From contig JACDQD010000005.1 in assembly GCA_019843655.1 (NCBI GenBank), positions 5,607,575-5,671,574 on the forward strand: 64,000 nucleotides of DNA, written 5' to 3'. This document shows, one piece after another, positions 1-10,793 of this stretch (positions within the stretch are counted from its first letter, which is position 1; each line of letters begins with the position of its first letter). The notes under the pieces are model-generated. The model had not been told where the DNA came from. It did not search any database and worked only from the letters and a program-made list of their open reading frames with translations. The position numbers and the translations under genes are program-made. Source of the stretch: Lethocerus indicus (taxonomy: Eukaryota > Arthropoda > Insecta > Hemiptera > Belostomatidae).

Positions 1-820
1 TGAAATACAATTATTTCTCGAGTCGAATGTTTAGATTGGCATAACCGAGATTAGTAGTCCCGTTACTAACGACTAAATTACTATGTTACAAACCAGACAT
101 GAAATTCGTTACAATCAAATAATTATTCTGTTAGGATCGCTGATATTTAATCAATTTCAAAATCAAGAAGGAGGTAACGAGACTACGAGTTGGAAAACTT
201 TTTTTGATTTTGCTATTTTTGCAACTAAATTTAGTGTTTTCATTTAGTATAGTAAACAAACGCTTTGTTTTATTGCTTAATGACGCGATGAATGAACGAC
301 GCCCTATTTAATGAAGCAAATACAAATTTCAAATTCTGTGTATAGTCTAAATCTGTTAGACTATCATATCTATAAAATATTCTTCGGCTCACAACGGCGA
401 AATCTGAATTTTCACTCACCAGACATTTCCTTCTTTCTTCACGCATGCGATCGATATCTCCATACCCATTATATACCTACCAGCGTTAACGTCAACAATT
501 GTGCGGCAGTCTCGAGTATAATTTGATAAACTCGAAGTGCATTCGTCGATTGGGCTCGGTGCAGTGGTCCGCTGTCGTCGTGGCTACAATGATACCGGAG
601 CCATTTCACGTTGTTGACCCCCACGTCAGCGTGTGTGTCCACGTGACTCTCATTACCTCGATGCTCTCTCTCTCTCTCTGTGACTGTCATTAGGCGAATT
701 TTATGTCTTTAGCATTTTCTCAGTTTCCACTTGTCTATTTCGATTTACGCTAGACCATCATACAATGAGGTACTTACAGTGATGTCCTGGTCCATCATTT
801 ACTGATAGCTTGAACTAGAA
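1..820. other. AT-rich spacer, no gene seen
   Basis: Non-coding AT-rich sequence. The only open frames are short and resemble nothing I know. The one distinct element is a small CT-dinucleotide tract at 664-679. Confidence 0.6.
664..679. repeat. (CT)n microsatellite
   Basis: About eight uninterrupted CT dinucleotides, read directly from the sequence. Confidence 0.9.
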
Positions 821-1370
821 TTGGGTTGGCAACTAAGCCATTGCGGATTTCACCGATAGATGGCGTTATTTGTATTTGTACCACGATCTGTTGAATACTT
901 TCTGTTTGACATCAATTGAAATACGGTGAAACAAAACGAAAATTGTCGTCATATTTTACGTTTTTATTTTTGTAAATATAAAAATGCACAAAAAGTTATG
1001 TGCTTGTGTATGATGATGGAGCCTTAAGAGAACGTCAGTGTCAGAACTGGTTTCCATTCTGGTGGACATAATAAAATTTATGATGAGATGGCAGGGAAGC
1101 TAAATGTGTCCCATTCATGCATTGCAAACCATTCAGATTATGTTAGGTACCAACAAATGGTGGATATATGGGTTCCTAATAACCCGCGGATGTACTAACT
1201 CAAATGCTGAATAGGGCGACGGAATGAAACCGGTCTGGACCAGGAGCTGGTTTTCGCTTCTTTTGATTAAATCATTGAAATCGTTACATCACAGAAATTG
1301 TCTACTTCTTATATTCCGACCGACAATTCATAAGAAACGATCTGGTGACAAGGAACTCGTATAAATTGTC
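821..1370 (+). pseudogene. Decayed mariner transposon, mellifera-type, with transposase remnants
   Basis: The left end at about 821 reads TTGGGTTGGCAACTAAG and then runs into TTGCGGATTT at 841. I recognise this as the terminal inverted repeat of mellifera-subfamily mariners. Downstream, broken reading frames carry transposase-like peptides. Around 1024-1070 there is ERQCQNWF followed, after a frame change, by FHSGG, which resembles the ERTCQ-WF-FRSGD region. Around 1081-1180 there is EMAGKLNVSHSCIANH and then VDIWVP, which resembles the helix-turn-helix and the D-WVPHEL motif. A faint GDKE stretch near 1345 may be the ITGDEKW catalytic region. In-frame stops and shifts are numerous, so the gene is dead. 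No right inverted repeat was found, so the right boundary is approximate. The mariner assignment is firm; the subfamily name is from memory of the repeat sequence. Confidence 0.8.
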
Positions 1371-2845
1371 TTTTCAACGATTTTATCTTGAATGTTAATC
1401 ATGAATTAGATTACACGAAGTAGAGGCGTCGGCTACCTCTCATACCTTATATTGTCTTTGATTTTAATAGGCTTCCTGGATATTCCAGCCGTTTTATACG
1501 TCTAGAACCCCGACCGTTTATTCACTTTATACTTTAATTAGCTAATGTTTATGACTTTTTTCCTTATTGATCGGGTAGTATAAAAAATGTTTACGGCCAT
1601 TATGATTATTTACACGGTTGAACAAATGCAAATCCTTATTTAGCAATAGAACGTTCATAACACAAAAGGATTTGTCTTCTGGAATACACACGCAAAGGAA
1701 TACGAAAGGAATGTACCTGTTATGTTTTCTCACTTGAAGGCGCTACGTTCGTATGATTTGGCGCAATCACATTACACGATTTTAACCTGTGTTCTCCAGA
1801 ATTCAATAATCCAAATTATATTTTAATTAAAACATCAGAAATGTTTAGTAATGGTATTAAAAATGTTGCACTTCAATTTCAGCTGATTAGTCCCACAATC
1901 ATTTATTTTTCATTCAACGTTTTCTGTCACGACCAATTATTTCTGACTTTCCCTTTTCGTTGGAACATAAATAAACGGTTCAAGGGCTGTTTTAGGGCTG
2001 TGTGTCTTTTTTTCAACCCAAGGGTAGTCTTTAGAATTCAATGGAATGATTAATTGCCGGCTTACAACTGCCCTGTTTTGGCCCTTTGGGCGGCTATTAG
2101 AAGCGGAAGCGAGTTTTAAAAAGAGACTACTTACTTTTTTCTTCAGCGGCATTTTCCATTCTAAATTTTTCCAACCCCTCAATATTCGCCTAATTACCTT
2201 CTCCTAAATTTACTATTATATATTTTTTTGTTTTAAAGACTGGGAGGCTAATAAGGACTTTTTCTGGAATAAACTGTAACACAATTGTTATCACACGTTG
2301 TTGTTTGTTTTATGTAAAGCTGTGACCAATAATTCATATTGAATACAAAATCTTCTTCTGTGCTTTGAATGTGTTACCAATTATTGTAACAATACCTCTT
2401 ATTGTAACGGGTTTTGCTTTCTAGAAATCTTTAGACGAATCCCGTCATGTATGTTGGCTGCCGTTAATAGGTACCTGATCGTACCGCGCACAACATTAGC
2501 AAGACCAACTTGGGACTACTCCGGTTCTGTTATTTTTTTTTATCGGAATTTTTGTCATTCTCCGAGGCAAAAAGCTGGTTTGGGGCCGCGGCCTAAGAGA
2601 TGGACCGGCCCGTATGGGTTCCCCGAAGTGGCCGGTCGTTGTCAGCGAAGGCCGCCCCTTCTGAGAGCATCACAACAGTTGGTCCACATCTCCACGACAT
2701 TCCCGTATAAATAGAACCACTAATTGCGCACATGTTAGGCCCTCAGTAATGGGCCGGTAAAGCGATTCGCGCTCTACGATTTTCATTCCGAGCGGGTGTA
2801 AAGTAAATAAAAAAGCCATCCTACTATATAAACAAATAGTTGGGC
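1371..2845. other. Spacer, no gene seen
   Basis: AT-rich to about 2570, then a GC-richer patch at 2575-2700 that ends in a TATAAATA stretch near 2705. It could be further decayed transposon sequence upstream of the LINE tail, but I cannot identify a domain in it. Confidence 0.5.
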
Positions 2846-2849
2846 GATT

Positions 2850-3170
2850 ATGCGGCGTCTGAAGGTCTACCGCTCGGATTGCACTTGCGGTGAAGAGGAA
2901 GAATTGGATCACGTGCTGAGGGACTGCCCACTCTAGGGTGAAGCCAAAAGAGACCTCGCGAGGATTGGGCGTCGGAATTCTCTTTGATCCCGAGACGCTA
3001 TTACGTGAGCACTTTATACCACTCGGACAAGAAAGCTTTTTTCTTAGCGATCCAATACGTCCGGATTTCGGAGGTCCTTCCACCAGGATTCCCCCACCGT
3101 CTGTAGACAACGCGAACACCTCCGCATGGCGTGACAGGGATAGGGTGCTTTACTCGCGAGGAAAACGCAG
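2850..3170 (+). pseudogene. Non-LTR retrotransposon (LINE) ORF2 C-terminal fragment, decayed
   Basis: Reading from 2850, the frame gives RRLKVYRSDCTCGEEEELDH and then VLRDCPL, followed after a TAG stop by GEAKRDLARIGRRNSL and further stops. The spacing C-x-C-G-E-E-E, then H-V-L, then D-C-P-L, then a charged stretch, is the cysteine/histidine segment found after the reverse transcriptase in many jockey-, R1- and CR1-like LINEs. Two of the stops fall where such proteins often have tryptophan or another residue one base away, consistent with point decay. The reverse-transcriptase core is not visible upstream. An unrelated short zinc-knuckle peptide is possible but less likely. Confidence 0.55.
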
Positions 3171-4485
3171 ATTTTTTTTTAAACACCGTAATATTTAGTT
3201 ACGGGTTTTTAACAAGTGGTGTACGTTATATATCTAACGATAGAGTTTAAGGATTTCGAAAAGGTCGGTTTCATTTAGTAGTCGCCATATGGTCTGTAGC
3301 GTGGTGGTTTAGTGGTCGGGATGAGCGGACTAGTGCACTTGGCCTCCAGTGTCCGGTGTGCAGTGTTTCTGTTTGAGCGGTCCAGCTGTGCCCGGGGGGG
3401 ACGTAAATAGACGGCGGTTGTGGAAAATGTGGAGCGGGCCCGGTTAGAGTGGGCGCCCGCAGCCGCCTCTTTGTGTACGCGTTTGGCTCCTCTACGGGCC
3501 CCTCGCTTCTCCTCGGCTCGGCCGTTCGTTCAGTTTCCAAACATGGAATAAGGAAAGGATTGTGGATCTCAAGTTGAGGCACGCTCAATGCCCTTGTCTC
3601 CCTCCCTCCCTCTCTCCCTCTCCCTCTCCGTCTCTATCTTGCTTCCTCGCTATGGTAAAGGTTAATGGTTGTTGGCTGTGGAGCGCGACTGTTTAGTGTT
3701 ATGGCCTGCAGGCTGGTGGTGTTTTTATCCTCCTCCGACGAGTCCTGTCGGGCCCCGGTTAGGGACAAGGACCGGGATACTGAACCTTACCGGACGGAAA
3801 ATGCACGCATCACTACCTATTCCCTGCGTTATTTTATTCAAATATAAAATATAAATATGTTAACTATGTTGAATTCTCTTATAGTCTGAGCAGGCTATCA
3901 TTCAATTTAGGATAGCTTATAAATATGGCCTGCTGCTTTGTTTAGTAACGTTAACCTTTTCATTAACTCTTAATCTTTTAATTATTTCATATTCCCCGTG
4001 TTGTCTGGTTGTTTTTTACAGACACTATCCTCCTAGTCAAAGTTTATGAACTGAACATGGTCGTAATCAGTACAATTCTTCCTTATCACGGTAACAAGAC
4101 TTAGTTGACTCCATCCGCTAATCTGGTCCTGTGCTGGACCGGTTCGGTCAGTAGCATTTCTGTAAATTAGTGAGGCCATTAGGCCTCACACATTCCTCCC
4201 TCATATCTATTTACAGGTCTAACGTTCGTCCTAGATTTTCATTTTCTTCGGCTAAGATCGAAGTACCACAACAAAAGATTGACCTCATTATTGTTGGTTA
4301 GAATTCACTTTCGTAATTTTCATTATCGCAGATTGCGCGCATGTTGTCCTATCGTAGTGGTGACTTTTTTGTATTTTCCCACGTGTACAAATTTCCCGAG
4401 TGCGGACGGTGTTGGGTGGTTGGGGTGCGTGATTATGCGTGCGTGCGCGTATGTTGGCCGGGCTAGTTTTTGCCCCTGAGACCCG
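3171..4485. other. Spacer with GC-rich patch and pyrimidine tract
   Basis: A GC-richer patch lies at 3300-3560 and a TCCC/CTCC pyrimidine tract at 3596-3632. A degraded copy of the dispersed GAGAAGCC-type repeat may sit at 4136-4160. No coding region is convincing. Confidence 0.5.
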
Positions 4486-4489
4486 TTTC

Positions 4490-4770
4490 TCCTAAAGCGG
4501 CTCGGCAGGGGAGCCCGCGTCTCCGGTGGCGCTATCTTTAATCGCGCGCGGACGAGCGCTGGGAGGACGCGCGGTGCCGGTATAATGACCGGCGCAAGGG
4601 GGCGCGCTCACACGCAAGTGACCGTCCCCGCCGGGAATAGACGGGAGAGACCGGCCCGGAGGTGTTTATAGAGACTATAAGCGGGGGACTCTCCTCCGCG
4701 CCTCCCTTTCCGCGTTCTTCACTTGTCTTCTGCAGGCGCCCCACCGGCGCCTCGCCCTCCGACCAGCCAT
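4490..4770. other. CpG-rich block
   Basis: A locally GC- and CpG-dense stretch with runs such as TCGCGCGCGGACGAGCGC near 4540 and GACGCGCGGTGCCGG near 4567. It contrasts with the AT-rich flanks. It could be a regulatory or promoter-associated block. No core promoter motif or coding frame supports a specific role. Confidence 0.5.
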
Positions 4771-5495
4771 CTGTCAAAGGGTTCACCGACTGCTTTTGCT
4801 CCAGTCACGGCGGCTGACTCACCTAGGCCACTCAACTGCCAAGTAGGGTGTACCTGAAGACGAATGACACTCTCTGTTCATTATATCCAGTCGAACCCCA
4901 TGCTCCGCGATTGTAAATATACGTTGGCAATCATTTAACACGAAAAAATCGGTTAACATGAAATAATAATAATAATATTCTGGTCTCGCCAATTGCTCTG
5001 TACATACTGTTGATATACCTGTGTACCTGAATAAAATAAATAATATCCATTAGTCAATTGAAAAAGACCGTTACAATATTCGCTATACGGTGCTATATTT
5101 CATCAGTGCCTAATTATTTAATTGTTTAGACTATTGTTTTTTGTAGTTGTTATATAGGTCTCGGTTGTAATTGAAGAAATTCGTGAGAACCCGAGTCGTG
5201 GAAACGTGAGTTGAACTTCTCCCTCCTCCGTATGTCTTTCGGTCTGTCACTCTCTCTTGCCCCCCCCCTGCCCACCACTGCCATCATTGGCTCTCGCTCT
5301 TCTGTAATAGCAACATTTTAAACCCGCCGAGATACTATCTGCGCTGGTATTTGGCCGGCGTTACTACTAACAGCTAACGGCTGTCGCCGAACGGTCACTG
5401 GGGCCGGGGTTTCCCGTTCGGAATCGGTACTATCATTGCGCGGTCTTGAGGCGAAGAAAAAAAAATTCCTGTTATTATTATTATAGGGAGCGGTG
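4771..5495. other. AT-rich spacer
   Basis: Contains short AAT/TTA microsatellites near 4962-4978 and 5472-5484 and a poly-C run near 5261-5269. Nothing else was recognised. Confidence 0.5.
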
Positions 5496-5499
5496 CTTT

Positions 5500-5560
5500 T
5501 TATGACGTACCGGGAGCCCTGTTGCGCAACCGATATAAAAGCCCGACGTCGGGTTTGAGT
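5500..5560 (+). promoter_or_regulatory. Promoter-like cluster: CRE-like site, C/EBP-like palindrome, TATA box, GACGTC palindrome
   Basis: Within 60 bp lie TGACGTAC (5503-5510), the perfect palindrome GTTGCGCAAC (5521-5530), TATAAAAG (5534-5541) and the perfect palindrome CCCGACGTCGGG (5542-5553). CRE-like and C/EBP-like sites near a TATA box are typical of regulated core promoters. No clear initiator lies 25-35 bp downstream, and the following sequence has no recognised coding frame. It may be an alternative promoter, a non-coding RNA promoter, or chance. Confidence 0.35.
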
Positions 5561-8500
5561 GAAATCTGCGATAGCTATCAGCCCGCGGTGATGCCATTAC
5601 GGGATAGCCATTGAGGCTGGAAGGGGGTAGAGGGGGGGGGGTCTTGGCATGTAAATTGACCGACGCTGAATTACAGCTGTTCCCGTCCGAATTGACACTT
5701 TCCCAACTTTGTTTACCTATCCCCTTTCTGAGGAACGGCCGTTGCGAAATTCTGACAAGAAAATTACGCGGCAGTGCGATACGGCGGACTGTAAAGTATG
5801 TACAGCGCCACGTCGGTAAATATGGGAAACAGACGCGTTATTAACGGACGTTATTACCGAATAGGGAATGCTAAAATATTTGTCTTCCGAACCGCGATTG
5901 AGTAAAACCTGTTCTTTGGATGATAATAATTGCTTACAGAGTGACGTCCTGGAAACCGTTCATAGTGTACAGGCCGTCCTAGTTTGCGCACGTTATGTGA
6001 AAAGCATCAAAAGTGTTTTAAAATATAGGCATACCAGTTGGAGGATATTTTTTATTCGCTTGTTCCCCCCCCCCAGGCAATGTGGCCCCAAATATATTAC
6101 TTTTACTATTTATTTATTATTAGTTCTCAGTTTCAAGACCCATTTCATGGACATTAGGTGTGTTGAGACCTTAGTACGTGTTAGTGTAGTATTGTTCGGT
6201 ATTCTGTAGCGTGTAATTAACTGCTCTTGTGTATGCTCGGTGTGGCTAATCAGAGCCGAGTGCTGAGCCTGGACAATTTTCATATCTGTCTTGAGAAAAA
6301 AAATGTGTGCCAACATTCGTTTTCGGGCGTACGCGTTGAGAGCATTACGATTGAAATTTGTATGGATTTCCAAATAAATAAATGCCCTGTCCAGTACCGC
6401 GACATATTGGCCCTAATCGTAACGCTATTTACCGAACTAATAACTACTGTTTCATTATGCATGTTAACTGCGAATTGCTGTTTATCTCAAACAATAAACA
6501 GGAATGGGACCAATATAATTATCGGTACTGGGTTAAACTAATTGCAAATAATGTTTGGCTCGTGCAAATGAAATTGCCGTTAATAAATATTTGCCGTTTA
6601 TAATTGTTATGATAGAAAATGGAATGATTCACGTCTCTTCACATCTCCTGGTTTAAAATGAATGAATGTTTATATATAAAGCTCCTTATTAACGACAAAA
6701 TTCACAGGAGATCTCGATGTAGCATGGTCGATCCAGATTTGTTACACTTGTGCAAACAGCGGTTTCGACATCTAAGAATGATTACTGGCCGGCCGCTAGG
6801 TAACATCGGTTGGACAATTCATTTTGCGCAATTCCCGAGATACATTGCCCAACGGATGTAACTAAGCGAAACCGATTTGTCGACTCTCCCCCGAACAGAA
6901 ATAATATTCGGCCGTTTGTGGAAAGAAGAACGACCCGATTGAAACGTGTATCGGATGTACGTCTGTTGCAGTACCAACAGCTTGACCGCTCTTCATTTAT
7001 TTTATTGTATTTCTTAAATTATAACTAACTGGTAATGATAATGAAACCTGCCTAGGTGTATACCTCAGTCTGATTCTGGGTACTGGGGCAAAAAAAGATT
7101 TCTATTAGCATTTGTTCACATTTCACATTGAAAGAGGTGAACTGTTCTTTTATTCGGAAAACATTTTTAATCTGACCAGGGAAGGATACGATTGCTTTAA
7201 AATCGGACTGTGTATATTTGGCACTGACAATTGTTTGTTACGAAATTCACCGTACAAATCTTCTTCGTAATAGGATACATTACTGTGAAGTTTTTTCACG
7301 ACAGTTTTATTTTTTGTTTTCAACCTTTCATTCCGTGTTCTATACCTTTACGCCGTTTAGAATCCACCGTATTTCGGCGGCTATTTGTTTTACGTCGGCA
7401 GGTCGTAAGGCCAAAACCTTGGCCGTAGTAATGACAACTGAATTTCACAACTTCGAACTCCCGTTTCAAGCCGGTTAAGGATTCGAGCAATGCTATTTGG
7501 CCGGTAATTGCAGGTCGGCTTTTGCTCTGCCCACGTCTTATTGTAGATGGAGGATTGATCGGCCTTGGTCGAATAATTGTTTCTCCGCTGTGTCGTGTAG
7601 CCTGTGTATATCCCCACTCGCACCGTTATATCCCCAGCGATATCCTCAGCCTCTCCTGCTCCACCGACGACCAGTCTATAGTCGGTTGTCTTTTAGCAGT
7701 TAGCATAATTATTACCCGAAAAAATCGGAAAACAAAAATATATTGCTCTTAGTCGAAATCGTACCAGGTTAATCGATCCCGCACCCACTACGTATGTCGT
7801 AATCGACCTTGCTGTACAGATTGCTACGCTGGGAAACAATTCGGCTAGCCATTCGGCAAATAATTCGATAATAAGTTGGAGCCTACGCTTTACCGGCTTT
7901 CAGGTCATGGACGCATGTCCAATTAACCGAAAAGGTGGTTGAACATAGCATTGTTTAGCGCCCTTTATCCTCGGAAGTCAACACGTCGATTACGTGTTAT
8001 CGTTCTTAATAAATTTAGATTCCAAAAATATGACCAAATTCAGAAAGCTATCTCCTCTCTTCCTTGGAAACGGCGGCCGTTCAAAATTTAAACCGAAATC
8101 AGGTTCATCGTTCCCTGGTGGGCGATAATGAAGTATTTGCTGATAAGACTGTTATCAAATATTTTCCTGACTTCTGACGTATTGTATATAACTGCTTTGC
8201 TGGATGAGTGGATATTATTTTCTGTTAGCTTATAGTTAGGGTAAAATAAATTGATTATACTAGTGAAATAGATTTGTTCTTAAGCATTTTTTAGTGTTCG
8301 ATGGATTGTAATATTCATAAGAAAACTAACATTCACTAGTTTCTAATTTTTATACAGTGATAAAAACATATTTTTATTTCGTACACAACCGTTTACTATC
8401 TGATTACTGTCAAAAACACGCACAGTTGAGTAATAATTTAGCGAAAGCTCAGAGATTTGCGCAAGTACTTCATTTAACCCATAACGGAATGCTACATGGG

Positions 8501-8930
8501 CGTGACCAGAAGAAGGAAAGGAGTCAGAAAACCGCTTTAGCGGCTATAATTAGTATTCGCGATAGTTACTCTGTTATTTTGATACTAAGAACAACCGCCA
8601 TTCACAGTTCAACTATCTAGAACTGTCAGGGCAACAGGTGTTATTAGTGACAGCGTCGGGCCAGCCGGCTGCCCGAGGCCGTCTGTATTCTGCGAAAAAT
8701 GTAATTGTTTTTGTTGTAGGGGTACTAGGATTTATAGTTTAAGAAAAACAGAGTTGGTTTTATTATCAAGTAAGTCGGGTAAGTTTGTCTGATGACTCCT
8801 TCTCTGGCGTCTGCAAGTTGGGTTTGGCCCATGGTATCTAGATATATTAAAGGAAATTCGTTCTCATAATGAGCGCACCGCTATTTATGTAACTACGAAA
8901 TACATTTTCTTGAACCCGCAATTTCCTTAT
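5561..8930. other. Spacer, no gene seen
   Basis: Mostly AT-rich with moderate-GC patches. The short open frames here have no recognisable domain and no supporting splice or start context. A poly-C run sits near 6066-6074. Confidence 0.5.
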
Positions 8931-8936
8931 CGGGCT

Positions 8937-8984
8937 CCCGGCGGTCTATCGCCGGGCCGCGATCTGCGTTATAAAAGGCCGACG
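8937..8984 (+). promoter_or_regulatory. Small GC hairpin followed by a TATA box
   Basis: A 7-bp inverted repeat, CCCGGCG (8937-8943) and CGCCGGG (8950-8956), stands 13 bp before TATAAAAGGCCGACG (8970-8984). This is a strong TATA match in a GC-rich setting. No initiator and no downstream gene were found, so promoter function is unproven. Confidence 0.3.
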
Positions 8985-9625
8985 GGAGAGTCGTGAGCCG
9001 GGGCGCTAATATTAACGACGACACGCGTCGTTCAAGGGTGAATGGACCCGTTACTTGGATTGCAGTTGGGACATTACCGTCGCGGGGCCGGCAATGGTGT
9101 TATGACGCCGGCATAAATTTCATTCGAACCCGGTCACGCGGTTATTCGACACGGCTTAATCAGTGCAAAGGATATATGACCGGGGCGCTGGTTAGGACAG
9201 GATTCGTATTGAACTCTTCCAGTTAGTTGCATCGGCCGACGGCTCGGACTGAATTTGTTGCGGCTTTATTGGACAGCGTAGAAATGTCCGCTTAGCTGAT
9301 GAAAAAACGGAAGATTTAAACTGATGTTTTACTGTATTTCAGCCTACTGCTAACTAGGCCGATCTCAGAGTTAAGGACTTGCAAAATGTGCGAATCAGTG
9401 TTTGCTCAATTCTTAGTTTAATGAGAAATGAAATGAGTTTTAAAGCGATTCTATTATCTCGAACTCCGATTTACAGTACACTTTGCAGTTGTACTCAAAG
9501 TTTCTCTCATTCTTAACTTAATCAAGGTATGAACAGGCTTAACCTTAAAATTTCAATTTCTAATATGTTTCATTTTATTAATCGTTGAATGGTTAAACGA
9601 TGCACCTCAGTATATGACTGCCAGA
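8985..9625. other. Spacer, no gene seen
   Basis: A moderate-GC start (to about 9260) grades into AT-rich sequence. No family was recognised. Confidence 0.45.
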
Positions 9626-9627
9626 AT

Positions 9628-9657
9628 GCTACTGATGGTGAGAAGCCAGTACCGATC
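9628..9657 (+). repeat. Dispersed GAGAAGCC/ACCGGTC repeat, copy A
   Basis: Degraded copy: GCTACTGATGGTGAGAAGCC and then AGTACCGATC. It matches the 30-35 bp core shared with copies near 13.0, 14.9, 16.3, 29.3, 44.5 and 59.2 kb. Confidence 0.5.
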
Positions 9658-10170
9658 AATCTTAGGATGAATCATTGTTTTTTCCACCATGACAAGAAAC
9701 ATTGTTGCTTCCATCCTGAGCACACTATTTGCAATCATTAGCATATTTTTTATGTCGCTGTCCATTCTTGGAACAGTTTCGAGCAGTAAACATTAAAAAA
9801 CTTATCCGCCTACTGCACTTAATTGGCCACTTTTGCGTTAAGTACGCAAACCGTTATTTGGTGGAGTCATTAATCCCTGGTTGATTTATGGGATCGCGAT
9901 TTTCCCCTCGCGATTATTGACACCGGAATCTGTCTCCATTTCTCCTATCGCGGCAGGCGCAATTGGCATTAAATATTTACTTAATCCGTCCTATTTACCT
10001 ATCGGTGATCGCTGTCGGCCCACATGATGGACGCTTGCCTAGAAGTGAAAAATTGATTTATTCGCCTAAAATAGCATTCATCAGTAATAATGATTCCATT
10101 TATATTTGGCGCAAATGGTATTAAAATTGTTGTATTTGTTGTATATAAACATATTATTAACTGTATATAT
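9658..10170. other. Spacer before the first recursive splice site
   Basis: AT-rich, with a few GC-richer patches near 9890-10020. No gene was seen. Confidence 0.45.
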
Positions 10171-10178
10171 ATGAATAT

Positions 10179-10282
10179 TACTAACTGTTACTATTTTTTT
10201 CAGGTAAGTCACGATTCCACTCATGGCCTTTGATTCAATTCTACAAACATGTGCCTGATCGAATTATGTTCTTATTGTAAGT
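10179..10282 (+). promoter_or_regulatory. Putative recursive (ratchet) splice site 1 with downstream RS-exon donor
   Basis: A perfect branch-point consensus TACTAAC (10179-10185; branch A at 10184) precedes the tract CTATTTTTTT (10191-10200), then CAG (10201-10203), immediately followed by GTAAGT (10204-10209). The acceptor and donor abut with no exon between, which is the (Y)nCAG|GTAAGT form of recursive sites known in long insect introns such as Drosophila Ubx. The branch-to-AG distance is 19 nt. A second GTAAGT lies at 10277-10282, giving a 73-nt candidate recursive-splicing exon (10204-10276). That length would shift frame if the segment were retained; one of its three frames is free of stops. 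The direction is plus strand. Function is inferred from pattern only. Confidence 0.72.
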
Positions 10283-10753
10283 ACTAGCCAGTAATGCGAA
10301 GTTATAATAGTTAATTAATCTAAGGATTTCTTTAACTTTTGATTTCTTCCCATGACGTTTACCTCTGTAATTATCGTTCTATTATTTTTATAAGATATGG
10401 TGGTGTGTTAGAATCGAAATAAGACATGTCCAGGGGGAATGTTCAGTTAAATTTATTGAAAGAAGAAAACATAATTGTCGAATTGTTTCATGTGGCTAGA
10501 AATGTTTGTATTCTTAGGGCTTAACGAACTGTGGTAACCTCGTTCTAAGTGTAGTATCCAGGGGTACGCGAGAATCGAACCACTCCTCTGGGTACTGTGT
10601 CAACACTGCCCAGAAAAGAAAAGAAATAATGCGGTCCCACCATACAACTTATTTAAACTCTGCGTAAAAATATTAGTGAGTGACACATTATTCCAGAGCT
10701 CGGTCCTTTCCCTTCTCTACGCCTCCATCCCCCGTTACACCGGCTCGTCCCTG

Positions 10754-10755
<2 letters not shown>
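10283..10755. other. AT-rich spacer
   Basis: No gene seen. A T-arm-like string on the minus strand near 10570-10583 was considered and not accepted as a tRNA. Confidence 0.45.
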
Positions 10756-10787
<32 letters not shown>

Positions 10788-10793
10788 GCTCTC
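10756..10793. repeat. (TC)n microsatellite
   Basis: Pyrimidine dinucleotide run with few interruptions. On the minus strand it is GAGA-type sequence. Confidence 0.9.

Noticed and set aside
3296..3345. Box-A-like TGGTTTAGTGGTC, suggesting a tRNA or SINE head
   Set aside because: No box B at the required distance.
10560..10605. Minus-strand GTGGTTCGATTCTCG as a tRNA T-arm
   Set aside because: Stem pairing is poor and no acceptable D-arm, anticodon arm or acceptor stem could be built.
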